DNA of 64,000 bases from Roseiarcus sp963709185 (GCA_963709185.1 CAVPVQ010000024.1:372001-436000), one strand, 5' to 3'; counted from the first letter of the stretch, positions 41,552 through 50,172 are shown. Notes: a model not told the origin generated them from the sequence alone. Program-made: numbers and translations.

Positions 41552-42868
41552 ATGTCCGACCAAGCACAGAAGCCCGAAACTCTGGTTCTCCACGCGGGTT
41601 GGCGCGCCGACCCGTCGACCGGCGCGGTCGCCGTGCCGATCTATCAAACCACGTCGTATCAGTTCCACAGCACCGAACACGCCGCCAATCTGTTCGCGCT
41701 GAAGGAACTCGGCAACATTTACACGCGCATCATGAATCCGACCAACGACGTGCTCGAAAAGCGCATCGCCGCCCTGGAGGGGGGCGTCGCGGCGCTGGCG
41801 GTTGCCTCGGGACAGGCGGCTTCCGCGTTCGCGGTGCAGAATCTGGCGCGCGCCGGCGACAACATCGTCTCCTCGACCGATCTTTACGGCGGGACCTGGA
41901 ACCTGTTCGCCAACACGCTGAAGGACCAGGGGATCGAGACGCGCTTCGTCGATCCGAGCGACCCGGAGAATTTCCGCCGCGCGACCGACTCCCGCACGCG
42001 CGCCTATTACGCGGAGACCCTGCCCAATCCCAAGCTGGTGGTGTTTCCGATCGCCGAAGTGGCGGCGATCGGGCGCAGCTTCGGCGTCCCGCTCATCGTC
42101 GACAATACGGCGGCGCCGCTGCTCACGCGGCCGCTCGATCACGGCGCGGCGATCGTGGTCTATTCGTCGACCAAATATCTGGGCGGCCACGGCACGTCGA
42201 TCGGCGGCCTCATCGTCGACGGCGGCAATTTCGACTGGGAGAAATTCCCCGAACGCCAACCCGCTCTCAACACGCCCGACCCCAGCTATCACGGCGCGGT
42301 GTGGACGCAGGCCGTCAAGCCGCTCGGGCCGATCGCCTATATCATCCGCGCGCGGGTGATCCTGCTGCGCGATCTCGGTTCGGCGATCTCGCCGTTCAAC
42401 GCCTTCCTGACCCTGCAAGGCGTCGAAACGCTCGCCTTGCGCATGGAGCGGCACGTCGCCAACACGAATGCGGTGGCGGCCTGGCTCGCCAAGCGTCCCG
42501 AAGTCTCGCGCGTCATTCACCCCTCGGTCCAGACGGGCGAGGCGCGCCGGCGCGCCGACAAATATCTCGGCGGCAAATACGGCGGCCTGGTCGGCTTCGA
42601 ACTGGCGGCGGGACGTGAGGCGGGACGGCGCTTCATCGACAGCCTTCAGTTGTTCTATCACGTCGCCAACATCGGCGACGCGCGCAGCCTGGCCATTCAT
42701 CCCGCCTCGACCACCCATTCGCAGCTCTCGCCCGAAGACCAGCTCAAGACCGGCGTTTCGGACGGCTACGTCCGCCTGTCGGTCGGCATCGAACACATCG
42801 ACGACATCCTCGCCGATCTCGATCGCGCCCTGCAGGCGGCGGGGTCGTTCGCCGCCGCCGCCGAATAG
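41552..42868 (+). CDS. metY: O-acetylhomoserine aminocarboxypropyltransferase (sulfhydrylase)
   Basis: 438 residues, the MetY length (longer than MetB/MetC). A PLP enzyme joining O-acetylhomoserine and sulfide to homocysteine. The PLP lysine is K208 in VVYSSTKYLGGHGTSIGG. YTRIMNPTNDVLEKRIAALEGG and IGDARSLAIHPASTTH are family signatures. ATG at 41552 with GACAGGAG upstream. It is 25 nt upstream of the TSUP gene, so sulfide assimilation and sulfur-anion transport appear linked. Confidence 0.94.
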   Translation: MSDQAQKPETLVLHAGWRADPSTGAVAVPIYQTTSYQFHSTEHAANLFALKELGNIYTRIMNPTNDVLEKRIAALEGGVAALAVASGQAASAFAVQNLARAGDNIVSSTDLYGGTWNLFANTLKDQGIETRFVDPSDPENFRRATDSRTRAYYAETLPNPKLVVFPIAEVAAIGRSFGVPLIVDNTAAPLLTRPLDHGAAIVVYSSTKYLGGHGTSIGGLIVDGGNFDWEKFPERQPALNTPDPSYHGAVWTQAVKPLGPIAYIIRARVILLRDLGSAISPFNAFLTLQGVETLALRMERHVANTNAVAAWLAKRPEVSRVIHPSVQTGEARRRADKYLGGKYGGLVGFELAAGREAGRRFIDSLQLFYHVANIGDARSLAIHPASTTHSQLSPEDQLKTGVSDGYVRLSVGIEHIDDILADLDRALQAAGSFAAAAE

Positions 42869-42893
42869 CAAACCACAAAGGTCCGAGAGCGTC

Positions 42894-43682
42894 ATGGAGC
42901 TTCTTCACGGCATCAATCCGCTCTACTCGCTTTCGGGCCTCGCGATCGGCGCGCTGGTCGGCTTCACCGGCGTCGGCGGCGGCTCGTTGATGACGCCGCT
43001 GCTGGTGTTGCTGTTCGGCATTCATCCGGCCACGGCGGTCGGCACCGACCTGCTCTATGCCGGCCTGACCAAGATCAGCGGCACGGCGGTGCACGGCCTG
43101 AACGGGGCGGTCGACTGGCGGATCACCCGCCGACTGGCGGCCGGCAGCGCGCCGGCGGCGGGGCTGACCCTGATCGGGCTCGCCTGGCTCGGACATGACA
43201 GCCGGACGGCCAGCGGATTGATCACCACCACCCTCGGCTTCGCCCTGATCGTCACTGCCGTGACCTTGATCTTCCGCGCCTGGCTGCTCGCCAAGGTCGC
43301 GAGCACGCTTGAAAAGCTGGACGACGGCCGGATCCGGCTGCTGACCGTCCTCCTGGGGGCAGTGCTCGGCGTGCTCGTCTCGATCTCGTCGGTTGGAGCC
43401 GGCGCAATCGGCGTCACCGCCCTGTTGATGCTCTATCCCAAATTGCCGACGGTCAGGATCGTCGGCTCCGACATCGCCCACGCCGTGCCATTGACGCTGA
43501 TCGCCGGAACGGGTCACTGGTTCATCGGGTCGATCGACTGGCCGCTGCTGTTCTCGCTGCTGATCGGCTCCATTCCAGGCATCGCGATCGGCAGCCAGCT
43601 GGCCTCGCGGGTTCCGGACCGCGTCCTGCGACCGATTCTGGCGGGCACGCTGGCGATCGTCGGCGCGCGACTGGCGATCTGA
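42894..43682 (+). CDS. TSUP family sulfite exporter TauE/SafE-like protein
   Basis: 262 residues with about eight membrane helices in two related halves. The motifs GFTGVGGGSLMTPLLVLLFG and SISSVGAGAIGVTALLMLYP, each a Gly-rich loop at the start of a half, are diagnostic of TSUP (TauE/SafE). These proteins move sulfite, sulfoacetate or related anions. It follows metY closely, so a role in exporting or importing a sulfur compound in that pathway is likely; direction and substrate are not known. Confidence 0.9.
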   Translation: MELLHGINPLYSLSGLAIGALVGFTGVGGGSLMTPLLVLLFGIHPATAVGTDLLYAGLTKISGTAVHGLNGAVDWRITRRLAAGSAPAAGLTLIGLAWLGHDSRTASGLITTTLGFALIVTAVTLIFRAWLLAKVASTLEKLDDGRIRLLTVLLGAVLGVLVSISSVGAGAIGVTALLMLYPKLPTVRIVGSDIAHAVPLTLIAGTGHWFIGSIDWPLLFSLLIGSIPGIAIGSQLASRVPDRVLRPILAGTLAIVGARLAI

Positions 43683-43689
43683 CGCGTCT

Positions 43690-44301
43690 TCAGCGATCGG
43701 CCAGCGCCAGCTTGGCGCCGAGCGCGACGAACGCTCCGGCGAACGTGCGGCGCATCCAGGTCAACACGCGCGGGCGCGAGATCACGTGGTCGCGAACGGA
43801 TGCGGCGAACAATCCGTAGCCGACGAACACGACGAAGGTCATCGCCATGAAAACGGCGCTCAGCGTCAGCATGCGGGCGATCGGATTCGGCTCGCCGGCG
43901 CTCACGAACTGCGGCAGGAACGCCAGAAAGAAGATCGACAGCTTCGGGTTGAGGATGTTGATCAATATGGCGGTGATCGTCACCTGCGCCGCCGAACGGG
44001 CGCCGACCTCCTTCTCGACCTTCAAGGCGCCATGCTCGCGCAGCGAGCTCCAGGCCATATAGAGGAGATAGGCGACGCCCAGATATTTGAAGGTCTGGAA
44101 GGCGAGCGCGCTGGCGTGCAGCAGGGCCGACAATCCCATGATCGCCGCCGCCATGTGCGGGACAATGCCGATCGTGCAGCCGAACGCCGCCACGACGCTG
44201 GCGCGGGAGCCGCGCGAGAGGCCGGCCGCCAGCGTGTAGAGAACGCCAGTGCCGGGCGAGACGACGATGATGAACGAAGTGATCAGGAATTCGACGCTCA
44301 A
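43690..44301 (-). CDS. LysE family translocator
   Basis: 203 residues from a TTG at 44301 with GGGAGGG seven nt upstream, which fits better than a longer frame. Six membrane helices. FIIVVSPGTGVLYTLAAGLSRG is the LysE/RhtB N-terminal signature and INILNPKLSIFFLAFLPQFV the conserved NPK segment. It probably exports an amino acid or homoserine-lactone-like compound. It converges on the TSUP gene with only 7 nt between stops. Confidence 0.9.
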   Translation of the reverse strand: MSVEFLITSFIIVVSPGTGVLYTLAAGLSRGSRASVVAAFGCTIGIVPHMAAAIMGLSALLHASALAFQTFKYLGVAYLLYMAWSSLREHGALKVEKEVGARSAAQVTITAILINILNPKLSIFFLAFLPQFVSAGEPNPIARMLTLSAVFMAMTFVVFVGYGLFAASVRDHVISRPRVLTWMRRTFAGAFVALGAKLALADR

Positions 44302-44443
44302 TTCAAGCCCTCCCGTCGCCGACGCCAAAATCGCGCGAGAGAATGCCTTTCTCGGCGCGATCGGCAAAGTCAATTAATGCGACGGCGCCTGACGGCGATC
44401 GTGAACACCCGGAAGCGCCGTCGTCGCCCTCCTGGGAAGTGGC

Positions 44444-45469
44444 TCACGAGCCGGCCATATCGATCACGATCTTGCCGAGATGGTCGTTGCCCGCCATGCA
44501 GCGGAACGCCTCGCGCGCTTCGGCGAGGGCGAAGCGATGCGAGATGACGGGATCGATTCCATGGGCCTCGACGGCGCGCAGCATCGCCTCGAAATTCTCG
44601 CGATGCCCGCATGTCACCCCTTGCAGCCGCACCTGGCGCATCACGGCGAGCGGCAGATTGATCGACGCCTTCGCGCCCGAGAGCACGCCGATCAGCGCGA
44701 TCGTTCCCCCCGGTCGAACGAGGCGCAAGGACGCGTCGAGCGTATCCGCGCCGCGCACCTCCACGATGAGGTCGGCGCCGCCGCCCGCCAGATCGCGCGC
44801 CTGGCGCGCCCAATCGGCTTCGGTGCGATAGTTGACGACATGGGTTGCGCCGAGTTCGCGCAGCTTCGCCGCCTTGGCGTCGCTGGAGGTCGTCGCAACG
44901 ACCCGCGCGCCCAGCATCCTGGCGAACTGGACGGCGAACAGCGACACGCCGCCCGTCCCTTGAGTCACCACGCACGAACCCGGCTTGACGCCGCCCTGCT
45001 CGACCACGGCCGACCAGGCGGTCAGCGCGGCGCAGGGCAAAGTCGCCGCGGCTTGCGTTGAAATCGCCTGGGGCAGGCGGACCAGCGCCTGCTCGGAAAC
45101 CACCATCGTCCGTTGCAAGGTTCCGTCGCCGCCCGGGCCGCCGAGCGCCGTCGAAAGCTTGGCCATGTCGGGCTCGCCGGCGATCCAGCCGGGAAAGAAA
45201 TGCACGACGACCCGGTCGCCGGCCTTGACCCTCGCGCATCCCTGGCCGATCGCCTCGACTATCCCAGCGCCGTCGGAGCAGGGAACGATCGGCAGGACCT
45301 GGCGCGGATTGTAGACGCCCTCGACCAGCAGCAGGTCGCGCCGGTTGAGGCTGACCCATTCGACGCGCACCCGCGCCTCGCCGAAACCGGGCGCCCGCAC
45401 GGGGCGCTCTTCGAGTGCCAGCCGGTCGATGCCGAAACCGCCGCGCAGCGCCCAGGCCTGATTGGTCAT
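44444..45469 (-). CDS. Zinc-binding dehydrogenase / NADPH:quinone oxidoreductase family
   Basis: 341 residues from the ATG at 45469. Medium-chain dehydrogenase fold: GroES-like N-terminal domain (VEWVSLNRRDLLLVEGVY, VPCSDGAGIVEAIGQ), then a Rossmann domain with VTQGTGGVSLFAVQFARMLGA and a C-terminal HRFALAEAREAFRCM. The structural and catalytic zinc Cys cluster of alcohol dehydrogenases is absent, so a quinone-oxidoreductase-like NADPH enzyme is favoured. Single gene. Confidence 0.88.
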   Translation of the reverse strand: MTNQAWALRGGFGIDRLALEERPVRAPGFGEARVRVEWVSLNRRDLLLVEGVYNPRQVLPIVPCSDGAGIVEAIGQGCARVKAGDRVVVHFFPGWIAGEPDMAKLSTALGGPGGDGTLQRTMVVSEQALVRLPQAISTQAAATLPCAALTAWSAVVEQGGVKPGSCVVTQGTGGVSLFAVQFARMLGARVVATTSSDAKAAKLRELGATHVVNYRTEADWARQARDLAGGGADLIVEVRGADTLDASLRLVRPGGTIALIGVLSGAKASINLPLAVMRQVRLQGVTCGHRENFEAMLRAVEAHGIDPVISHRFALAEAREAFRCMAGNDHLGKIVIDMAGS

Positions 45470-45671
45470 GTCGAACCACCGCTCCGTCCCTCGGCGACAG
45501 AGGAAGCGATCCCTCAGCGAACCGCAAGGCGTCGGCGCGAAAAATCGGGATCGCCGGCGCGGCGGAGCCAAACCGCGATTCCGTCCGCGGCGCGATCAAT
45601 ATCAACGCCTTGCGATGCGGACCTGTCCTTCTGCGCGGCGCGGGTCGGTTCGAGATTGTGTCTCGGGCGGC

Positions 45672-45734
45672 GGGCCATTGAGACAGGGAATTGCGTATCC
45701 TGTCCTGTAACCAAGGGGACAGGATACGCATTGC
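45672..45734. repeat. REPIN-like inverted REP pair
   Basis: A copy reading GACAGGGAATTGCGTATCCT at 45682-45701 faces an inverted copy GGGGACAGGATACGCATTGC at 45715-45734. The shared 14-nt arms TGCGTATCCTGTCC/GGACAGGATACGCA can pair over a 9-nt loop. The left flank CGGGCCATTGA is the same as the flank of the copy behind the RAYT gene at 49 kb. Confidence 0.75.
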
Positions 45735-45833
45735 CGCAATCGACCTATTCGCCTCGTCAGCGAGCTTTCGCCGCGCGATTTTGATGGCTATGCGAGGAAA
45801 GTGATACTGGTTTAGCCGACAGCGATGAACCAA

Positions 45834-45907
45834 CAAGATCGGGAATTGCGTATCCTGTCCCCGTAACTCCCAAGATCGGGAATTGCGTATCCTGTCCCCG
45901 TAACTCC
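45834..45907. repeat. Perfect 37-nt tandem duplication carrying the REP motif
   Basis: Units 45834-45870 and 45871-45907 are identical base for base. Each starts CAAGATCGGGAATTGCGTAT and ends in CCGTAACTCC. A partial third unit (CCGTAACTCC) follows at 45908. Confidence 0.85.
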
Positions 45908-45919
45908 CCGTAACTCCTC

Positions 45920-46018
45920 GCCAAACTCGTCAATCTTCGGCCGGCCTCGCGGATTGATGAGCTCATGCCTTGGGCTTGGGCGGCGGCGAAGCGTTCCACC
46001 GATAGACTCGCGGCCTGA
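45920..46018 (+). pseudogene. IS66-family transposase C-terminal fragment (plus strand)
   Basis: The frame reads ...RIDELMPWAWAAAKRSTDRLAA and stops at 46016-46018. RIDEL(L/M)PW is the hallmark end of IS66 TnpC transposases. Only about 32 codons remain. It converges with another IS66 fragment on the other strand. Confidence 0.6.
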
Positions 46019-46046
46019 CCAGGCGCTCGCAGCGTCCAGCCCGATA

Positions 46047-46325
46047 TCAAGCGATCAATCCTGTGGCGCCAGACGACCGCTTACGGTCAGCCAGCTGTGG
46101 GTCGACGCCATTCATCTTGGCCGTGACGATGAGGCTATACATTGCCGCCGCGCGCCGCCCTCCGCGGTCAGAACCGCAGAAGAGCCATGACTTTCTCCCC
46201 AGGGCTATGCCACGCAACCCTCTTTCGGCGGCATTGTTGGACAGGCAAACGTAGATGTTCTCATTTTCGTCGGGCGGAGTTGCATGCACCGTGGCCGAAC
46301 CTCCCCACGTGTACCTATCTGCCAA
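46047..46325 (-). pseudogene. IS66-family transposase fragment (minus strand)
   Basis: About 92 codons. The core, 46086-46241, reads NNAAERGLRGIALGRKSWLF and CGSDRGGRRAAAMYSLIVTA, then KMNGVDPQ. That is the conserved catalytic C-terminal region of IS66 TnpC (normally NNxAER-x-R). The N-terminal 80% of the transposase and the TnpA/TnpB genes are missing, and the frame degenerates after DPQ. Dead remnant. Confidence 0.8.
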
Positions 46326-46360
46326 TCATTCTCTCACGTCGAACGTTCGACGCAAGCGGC

Positions 46361-46513
46361 CTAAGCACTGCGCTTGGGGATAGCGGTTCTGTCAAGCGTT
46401 CGACGTGCGCGGCTTATGGCCTGCATGTGCTTGGCGAAGCCCTTCTTGCCGCCATGCTTCTTGAGGCGCGCCGCAGCGGATTTCTTTCCCATTTCGTATG
46501 CGGTCATGGTCAT
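46361..46513 (-). CDS. Small basic hypothetical protein
   Basis: About 50 residues. Very basic, with GKKSAAARLKKHGGKKGFAKHM followed by SRARRTLDR. It resembles small plasmid- or phage-borne KGG-like proteins but cannot be assigned. Three nearby in-frame ATGs make the start uncertain. It lies 4 nt after the next gene upstream on this strand (46568), so the two may be co-transcribed. Confidence 0.5.
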   Translation of the reverse strand: MTMTAYEMGKKSAAARLKKHGGKKGFAKHMQAISRARRTLDRTAIPKRSA

Positions 46514-46567
46514 AGCCGGAATCGTACCGAAACGTTCGCGCGCTGTCCAGACGATTGTCCACATATA

Positions 46568-47242
46568 CTATTGCGGGGGTTCATGCTCGGCGTGCCGCTT
46601 CATTCGTTCAAGTCTCAAGCGCTCACGCTCTACAAGTTCAGTCGTGTACGCCTTGAGTAGTAGGACAAACTCTTCGGCTTGGTCGACATAGTCGTATGCC
46701 TCTGCCGGAGAGATGGTCCGATCTTGGGCATGCGCAGCGGTGTTCCTGAGGCGACGCAACGTCGCGAACCATTCATACATCGTGCCCGGAAACTGTTCGG
46801 TCGTAGTCAACTCGCGAACGTACGTCGAGAAATTATTGACCTTTCGTTCCGGGTGCAATTTTGACTTCGTTTCAATGAGGGTCCTTTCAATTCCCTTGAA
46901 CGCCTCGGTTATGGCGGCCTCAGGGTGCTGAAACGCCAATTCATAGAGCGGGTTTGCCTCCTTCGGCGCAATGTTCGGGGTTGACGCTTCGACGTTTGCA
47001 ACCTCGATGTTGAGTTTTGCTTTTTCCCCGTCTTCGCGCGCTTGGTCGAGTTTTTGTCCAAAGTCGGCAGCGACGCCCGGCAGACTAACCGATGTTAGCC
47101 GCTCGGCGAGTTGTCTGAGCTGGTCTCTTAAGACCAGGGCAATGACGACAACAACTATTGGCCAGATGACCGCTCTAATTACCGTTACGATGAAAGTGAG
47201 CCGATCCATCTCGTCGGCACCCAGCTTGAGTGTCATGTGCAT
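46568..47242 (-). CDS. Membrane-anchored hypothetical protein with DUF4145/HEPN-like C-terminus
   Basis: 224 residues; ATG at 47242 with GAGGGG seven nt upstream. One N-terminal membrane helix (about 15-40: FIVTVIRAVIWPIVVVVIALVL), a charged coiled stretch (about 45-85), and a helical C-terminal domain. The C-terminal segment LRRLRNTAAHAQDRTISPAEAYDYV followed by EEFVLLLKAY is like DUF4145/HEPN-type domains, where R-N-x-x-A-H is the recurring motif. Such domains occur in toxins, defence proteins and restriction-associated proteins. Function unproven. Confidence 0.65.
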   Translation of the reverse strand: MHMTLKLGADEMDRLTFIVTVIRAVIWPIVVVVIALVLRDQLRQLAERLTSVSLPGVAADFGQKLDQAREDGEKAKLNIEVANVEASTPNIAPKEANPLYELAFQHPEAAITEAFKGIERTLIETKSKLHPERKVNNFSTYVRELTTTEQFPGTMYEWFATLRRLRNTAAHAQDRTISPAEAYDYVDQAEEFVLLLKAYTTELVERERLRLERMKRHAEHEPPQ

Positions 47243-47373
47243 TGCTTTTCCCCTCTACATGACACTACCCCCGCTCCGACCTGCGAGGCAATTTAAGATA
47301 CTCGGGCAAGCCTCCTCGGCCGCGCGAAGTTCGCCCACGTGTTCCTGATCTGCGCCGCGGGTCGTCCAGGTTG

Positions 47374-47673
47374 CTATCCCCAGTACGCTGGCGGCGGATC
47401 GACACCGGGGCCGGTGATGCGCTCCAAGCCGGCAATATCCCATCGGCGAACGTTCTCGTTCCAATAGTTCGCGAACCATTTCACTTTTTCGAAGTGATTG
47501 GGGTTGTCGGTCGCCTCGTCGAACCTCCTTTGGATTTGTCCAGCGATCCCTGTGTATGGACGGAGCTTCCCTCCGAACTTCGGATTGTCATATTTCAAAT
47601 GCTGGGTCTCTTTGTCTCCGAGAACAAACGGCAACGCTGCCATTTCGATCGTCCGAAGGACATGGACGAACAT
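47374..47673 (-). CDS. Hypothetical protein of the accessory region
   Basis: 99 residues from the ATG at 47673, which has GGAGG eight nt upstream. The sequence is soluble and aromatic-rich (KFGGKLRPYTGIAGQIQRRFDEATD, WFANYWNENVRRWD). No family recognised. The gene lies between two IS remnants with a base composition visibly less GC-rich than the core genes, consistent with transfer. Confidence 0.6.
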   Translation of the reverse strand: MFVHVLRTIEMAALPFVLGDKETQHLKYDNPKFGGKLRPYTGIAGQIQRRFDEATDNPNHFEKVKWFANYWNENVRRWDIAGLERITGPGVDPPPAYWG

Positions 47674-47776
47674 CGGTCCGTCCTCCGAGCGCCTAAGAGC
47701 CAATCCAAGAACTTGTTGAATCGAGTGAATCAGTTGTGATTCCTTGTTTGGCGCTTGATTCTTTCAGGAGCGCCTG

Positions 47777-48378
47777 ATGTGGAAGTCCGAACACCGCGTT
47801 GCCGCCGATCGCCGTGACCTTCGTTATCCCTCCGATCTCATTGACGCCGAGTGGGCCCTGGTGTCGTCTTTGATCCCGCCGCGCGGCGCGGCGGGCGCAA
47901 GCGTTCGGTCGACGTGCGCGAGGTTCTCAACGCGATTTTCTACGTGCTCTCCACGGGCTGCCAATGGAAGGCGTTGCCGAAAGATTTGCCGCCCAAGAGC
48001 ACCGCGCATTTCTATCTCATGCTGTGGGACTGGGATGGCACGCTCGAACGCATCCATGACGCACTCTACGTGGCGACCCGCCAAGCCGCCGGCCGCGAGG
48101 CCAGCCCTACCGCCGCAATCATCGACTCGCAATCCGCCAAGGCGGCTCAAAAAGGGGCTCCCCGATTGACCCGCAGGGGTTCGACGCGGGCAAGAAGGTC
48201 ACGGGCCGCAAGCGCCATATCCTCGTCGATACGCTCGGCCTCCTGCTCGGCGTGAGCATTCTGCCCGCCAATATCCAGGACCGCGACGGCGCGCGCGCCT
48301 TGTTGCGTGAAGCGCGCCGACGGTTCCCGTTTGTCGAGCGCATTTTCGCCGATGCCGGATATCAAGGACCGAAAATGG
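47777..48378 (+). pseudogene. IS5-family transposase, frameshifted and 3'-truncated
   Basis: Three frames in succession read as one IS5-type DDE transposase: DLRYPSDLIDAEWALVSSLIPP; then RRGGRKRSVDVREVLNAIFYVLS and STGCQWKALPKDLPPKSTAHFY; then GFDAGKKVTGRKRHILVDTLGLL and FADAGYQGPK. The frame changes fit loss of one G near 47883 and one G in the run near 48155. The last third, with the final catalytic Glu, is missing: the gene stops where the REP copy of the RAYT unit begins (48381). Non-functional. Confidence 0.88.
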
Positions 48379-48380
48379 GT

Positions 48381-49139
48381 GTTACGGGGACAGGATACGC
48401 ATTGCATGATCTCACGTGCCGTGCTTTCGTAGCTCATGCCCGACTATCGCGCATCGTGATCCCCGACATTCCGCATCATGTCACGCAACGGGGCAACCGG
48501 CGCCAGAAGCTGTTCACGCGAGCCCGGCGACTACGCCCTGTATCGCGATCTGCTCGCCGAGCGCTGCGAGAAGAATGGCGTCTGCTGCTGGGCCTATTGC
48601 CTGATGCCGAACCACCTGCACCTCATTCTGGCGCCCGCGACACGCGACGGTCTTTCGCGCGCGGTCGGCGAGGCCCATCGGCGCTACACCGCCTTCGTCA
48701 ACGCCCGCGCGCGCGTCACCGGGCATCTGTTTCAGGGCCGGTTCGGCTGCGTCGCGATGGACGAGCCGCATATGCTGAACGCCGTGCGCTATCTCGCCTT
48801 CAATCCCGTGCGCGCACGACTTTGCGCGGCGCCCGGCGAATGGGAGTGGTCGAGCGTGCGCGCTCATCTTCGACGGCGCGGCGACGCGCTGGTCGACGTG
48901 CGGCCGGTTCTGGCGATCGCGCCGCGCTTTGACGATCTGCTGGACATGTCGCCAGGCGAGCAGGCGGAACTGGCCGGTTTCGAGATCGCTCGGCGCCAAC
49001 GGTCGCCCGCTCGGCGATGAGGCCTTCCTCGTCTTCGCTGAGCGCAAACTCGGGCGAAGCCTGCGCAAGGGAAAGCCCGGACCCAAGCCGAGGGCAGCGG
49101 GCCATTGAGACAGGGAATTGCGTATCCTGTCCTCGTAAC
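48381..49139 (+). mobile_element. RAYT unit: REP-associated tyrosine transposase gene between inverted REPs
   Basis: The plus-orientation repeat GTTACGGGGACAGGATACGC at 48381-48400 stands 31 nt before the transposase reading frame. An inverted copy (CAGGGAATTGCGTATCCTGT) lies at 49111-49130, three nt after the reconstructed stop. The unit is about 760 bp and interrupts an IS5 remnant on its left. Confidence 0.75.
48436..49108 (+). pseudogene. REP-associated tyrosine transposase (RAYT, Y1_Tnp), frameshifted
   Basis: The reconstructed protein of about 220 residues reads LSRIVIPDIPHHVTQRGNRRQ, then GDYALYRDLLAERCEKNG and CCWAYCLMPNHLHLILAP (the HUH motif HLHLI), with VGEAHRRYTAFVNAR following. 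Further on it has LFQGRFGCVAMDE and ARYLAFNPVRARL-like sequence, and finally NGRPLGDEAFLVFAERKLGR. Frame changes are near 48440 (one base short after the ATG), near 48525 (one extra C) and near 48992 (one extra C). All core motifs, including the HUH and a tyrosine region, are preserved. It is either very recently broken or damaged by sequence errors. Confidence 0.82.
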
Positions 49140-49477
49140 CCCCGGTCCCCCTTCGCCGCGGCGAAGGCGCGCACGGCGCTCTATCTGTTCTGTGGTGCCG
49201 TCACGGCGGAGGCAGGCACACGAGCCGCCGGTTCGGCGCATTGGCTCGCAAAATCGCCGCGACACTGGCAAGATCAGGATTCGTCGCCATTCCCCATTTG
49301 GAAGTCAAATGATTGTCGAACCAGGCCCATCACGTAGGGCAGTTCGTCTAGGCCGTGTACCCATAAACTTGGTGGCGTGACGCGATGATGTCCGCTTCGC
49401 TCACAAAGTGACCGAGATCGATATGTCGCGAAGGGACAAACCCGGAAGCCGTCTCGCTACTTCATAAAAAGCAAAGT
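49140..49477. other. Intergenic region right of the RAYT unit
   Basis: 338 nt. I looked for the missing 3' end of the IS5 transposase here and did not find it. No gene, repeat or promoter is supported. Confidence 0.4.
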
Positions 49478-50068
49478 TCAATGCAGCCCGGGGAGCGGCG
49501 CTCCCGGAAAGCGAACTCCGAATCGTTGGACGAGGCTGGGAACGCTGCTCATGTCCATATCAAGCGCGTAGCTCGCGCAAAGCGCCGCGAGCCGCTGCGG
49601 ATCAGGAGGGCCGCTGACTAGCTCCGCTCCCAACTCGCGGAAATAATTCTCGAAGCCGGCCGGCGATATGATTTCCAATACTCGGGCCGGCGCTTCGCCC
49701 GCGTTCCAGAACGTGTGCCATTGTTCGCGCGGCTTGAAGATCAGGTCCCCCGAATTGCCAATCACCACGGAATCTCCGAGCAGCGCCCCGATGCTACCTT
49801 CTAGGACAAAGCTATATTCGTCCTCGCGGTGGTGTCGGTGCATGGGAGCCGCTAGGGCGCGCGGCTGCATCGGATGCTCGACAAGCGAAAAACGTTTGCC
49901 AGCGTCTTCCCCTTCGATGATAAATCGGGCGTTGGTGCCTCCTAGAATTGCGAGGTGACCATCACTCGGGCCGAGGTACTCTTGGTGGTGCCATTTTTCA
50001 ACCTCGTAGTCCGCGGCGCAGATATCACTCAAGAGCAAAACCGTATTCTCTGCGTCCCGTTCGATCAA
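49478..50068 (-). CDS. Cupin domain-containing protein
   Basis: 196 residues. A single cupin barrel (about 45-155): APMHRHHREDEYSFVLEG (metal-binding HxH...E) and GDLIFKPREQWHTFWN, with the second-motif His in QWHTF. A helical tail follows (ENYFRELGAELVSGPPDPQRLAALCASY). Probably a small-molecule dioxygenase/isomerase or a binding protein; the family is too broad to say. The first 40 residues are less conserved and a later start is possible. Confidence 0.85.
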   Translation of the reverse strand: MIERDAENTVLLLSDICAADYEVEKWHHQEYLGPSDGHLAILGGTNARFIIEGEDAGKRFSLVEHPMQPRALAAPMHRHHREDEYSFVLEGSIGALLGDSVVIGNSGDLIFKPREQWHTFWNAGEAPARVLEIISPAGFENYFRELGAELVSGPPDPQRLAALCASYALDMDMSSVPSLVQRFGVRFPGAPLPGLH

Positions 50069-50147
50069 CCGTATGCATCCGACATCCGCCCAGGGCGATC
50101 TCGGCGCCGAGTCCTTGGAGGAGCTTCGATTACGGGGCGATTACGGG

Positions 50148-50172
50148 GTTACGGGGACAGGATACGCATTGC
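50148..50172 (+). repeat. REP copy
   Basis: A plus-orientation copy of the same 25-nt repeat that precedes the RAYT gene at 48381 (core GTTACGGGGACAGGATACGC). It is followed by RAYT 5' sequence. Confidence 0.85.

Larger units (their letters stand above)
45470..45919. other. Repeat-rich intergenic region
   Basis: 450 nt without a gene. It contains an inverted pair of REP copies (45672-45734) and a tandem pair of a 37-nt unit built on the same repeat (45834-45907), followed by part of a third unit. It marks the left edge of the mobile-element region. Confidence 0.6.

Noticed and set aside
40496..43682. A complete organosulfur monooxygenase system (flavin reductase plus SsuD-like enzyme)
   Set aside because: The flavin reductase is present but no FMN-dependent monooxygenase gene lies in the window; only a regulatory link to metY is suggested.
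45834..45907. Possible CRISPR array
   Set aside because: The units are contiguous with no spacers, there are only two, and no cas genes occur in the window. The unit contains the REP motif.
46568..47242. A mechanosensitive channel or sensor kinase
   Set aside because: There is only one membrane helix, and no histidine-kinase or channel motifs.
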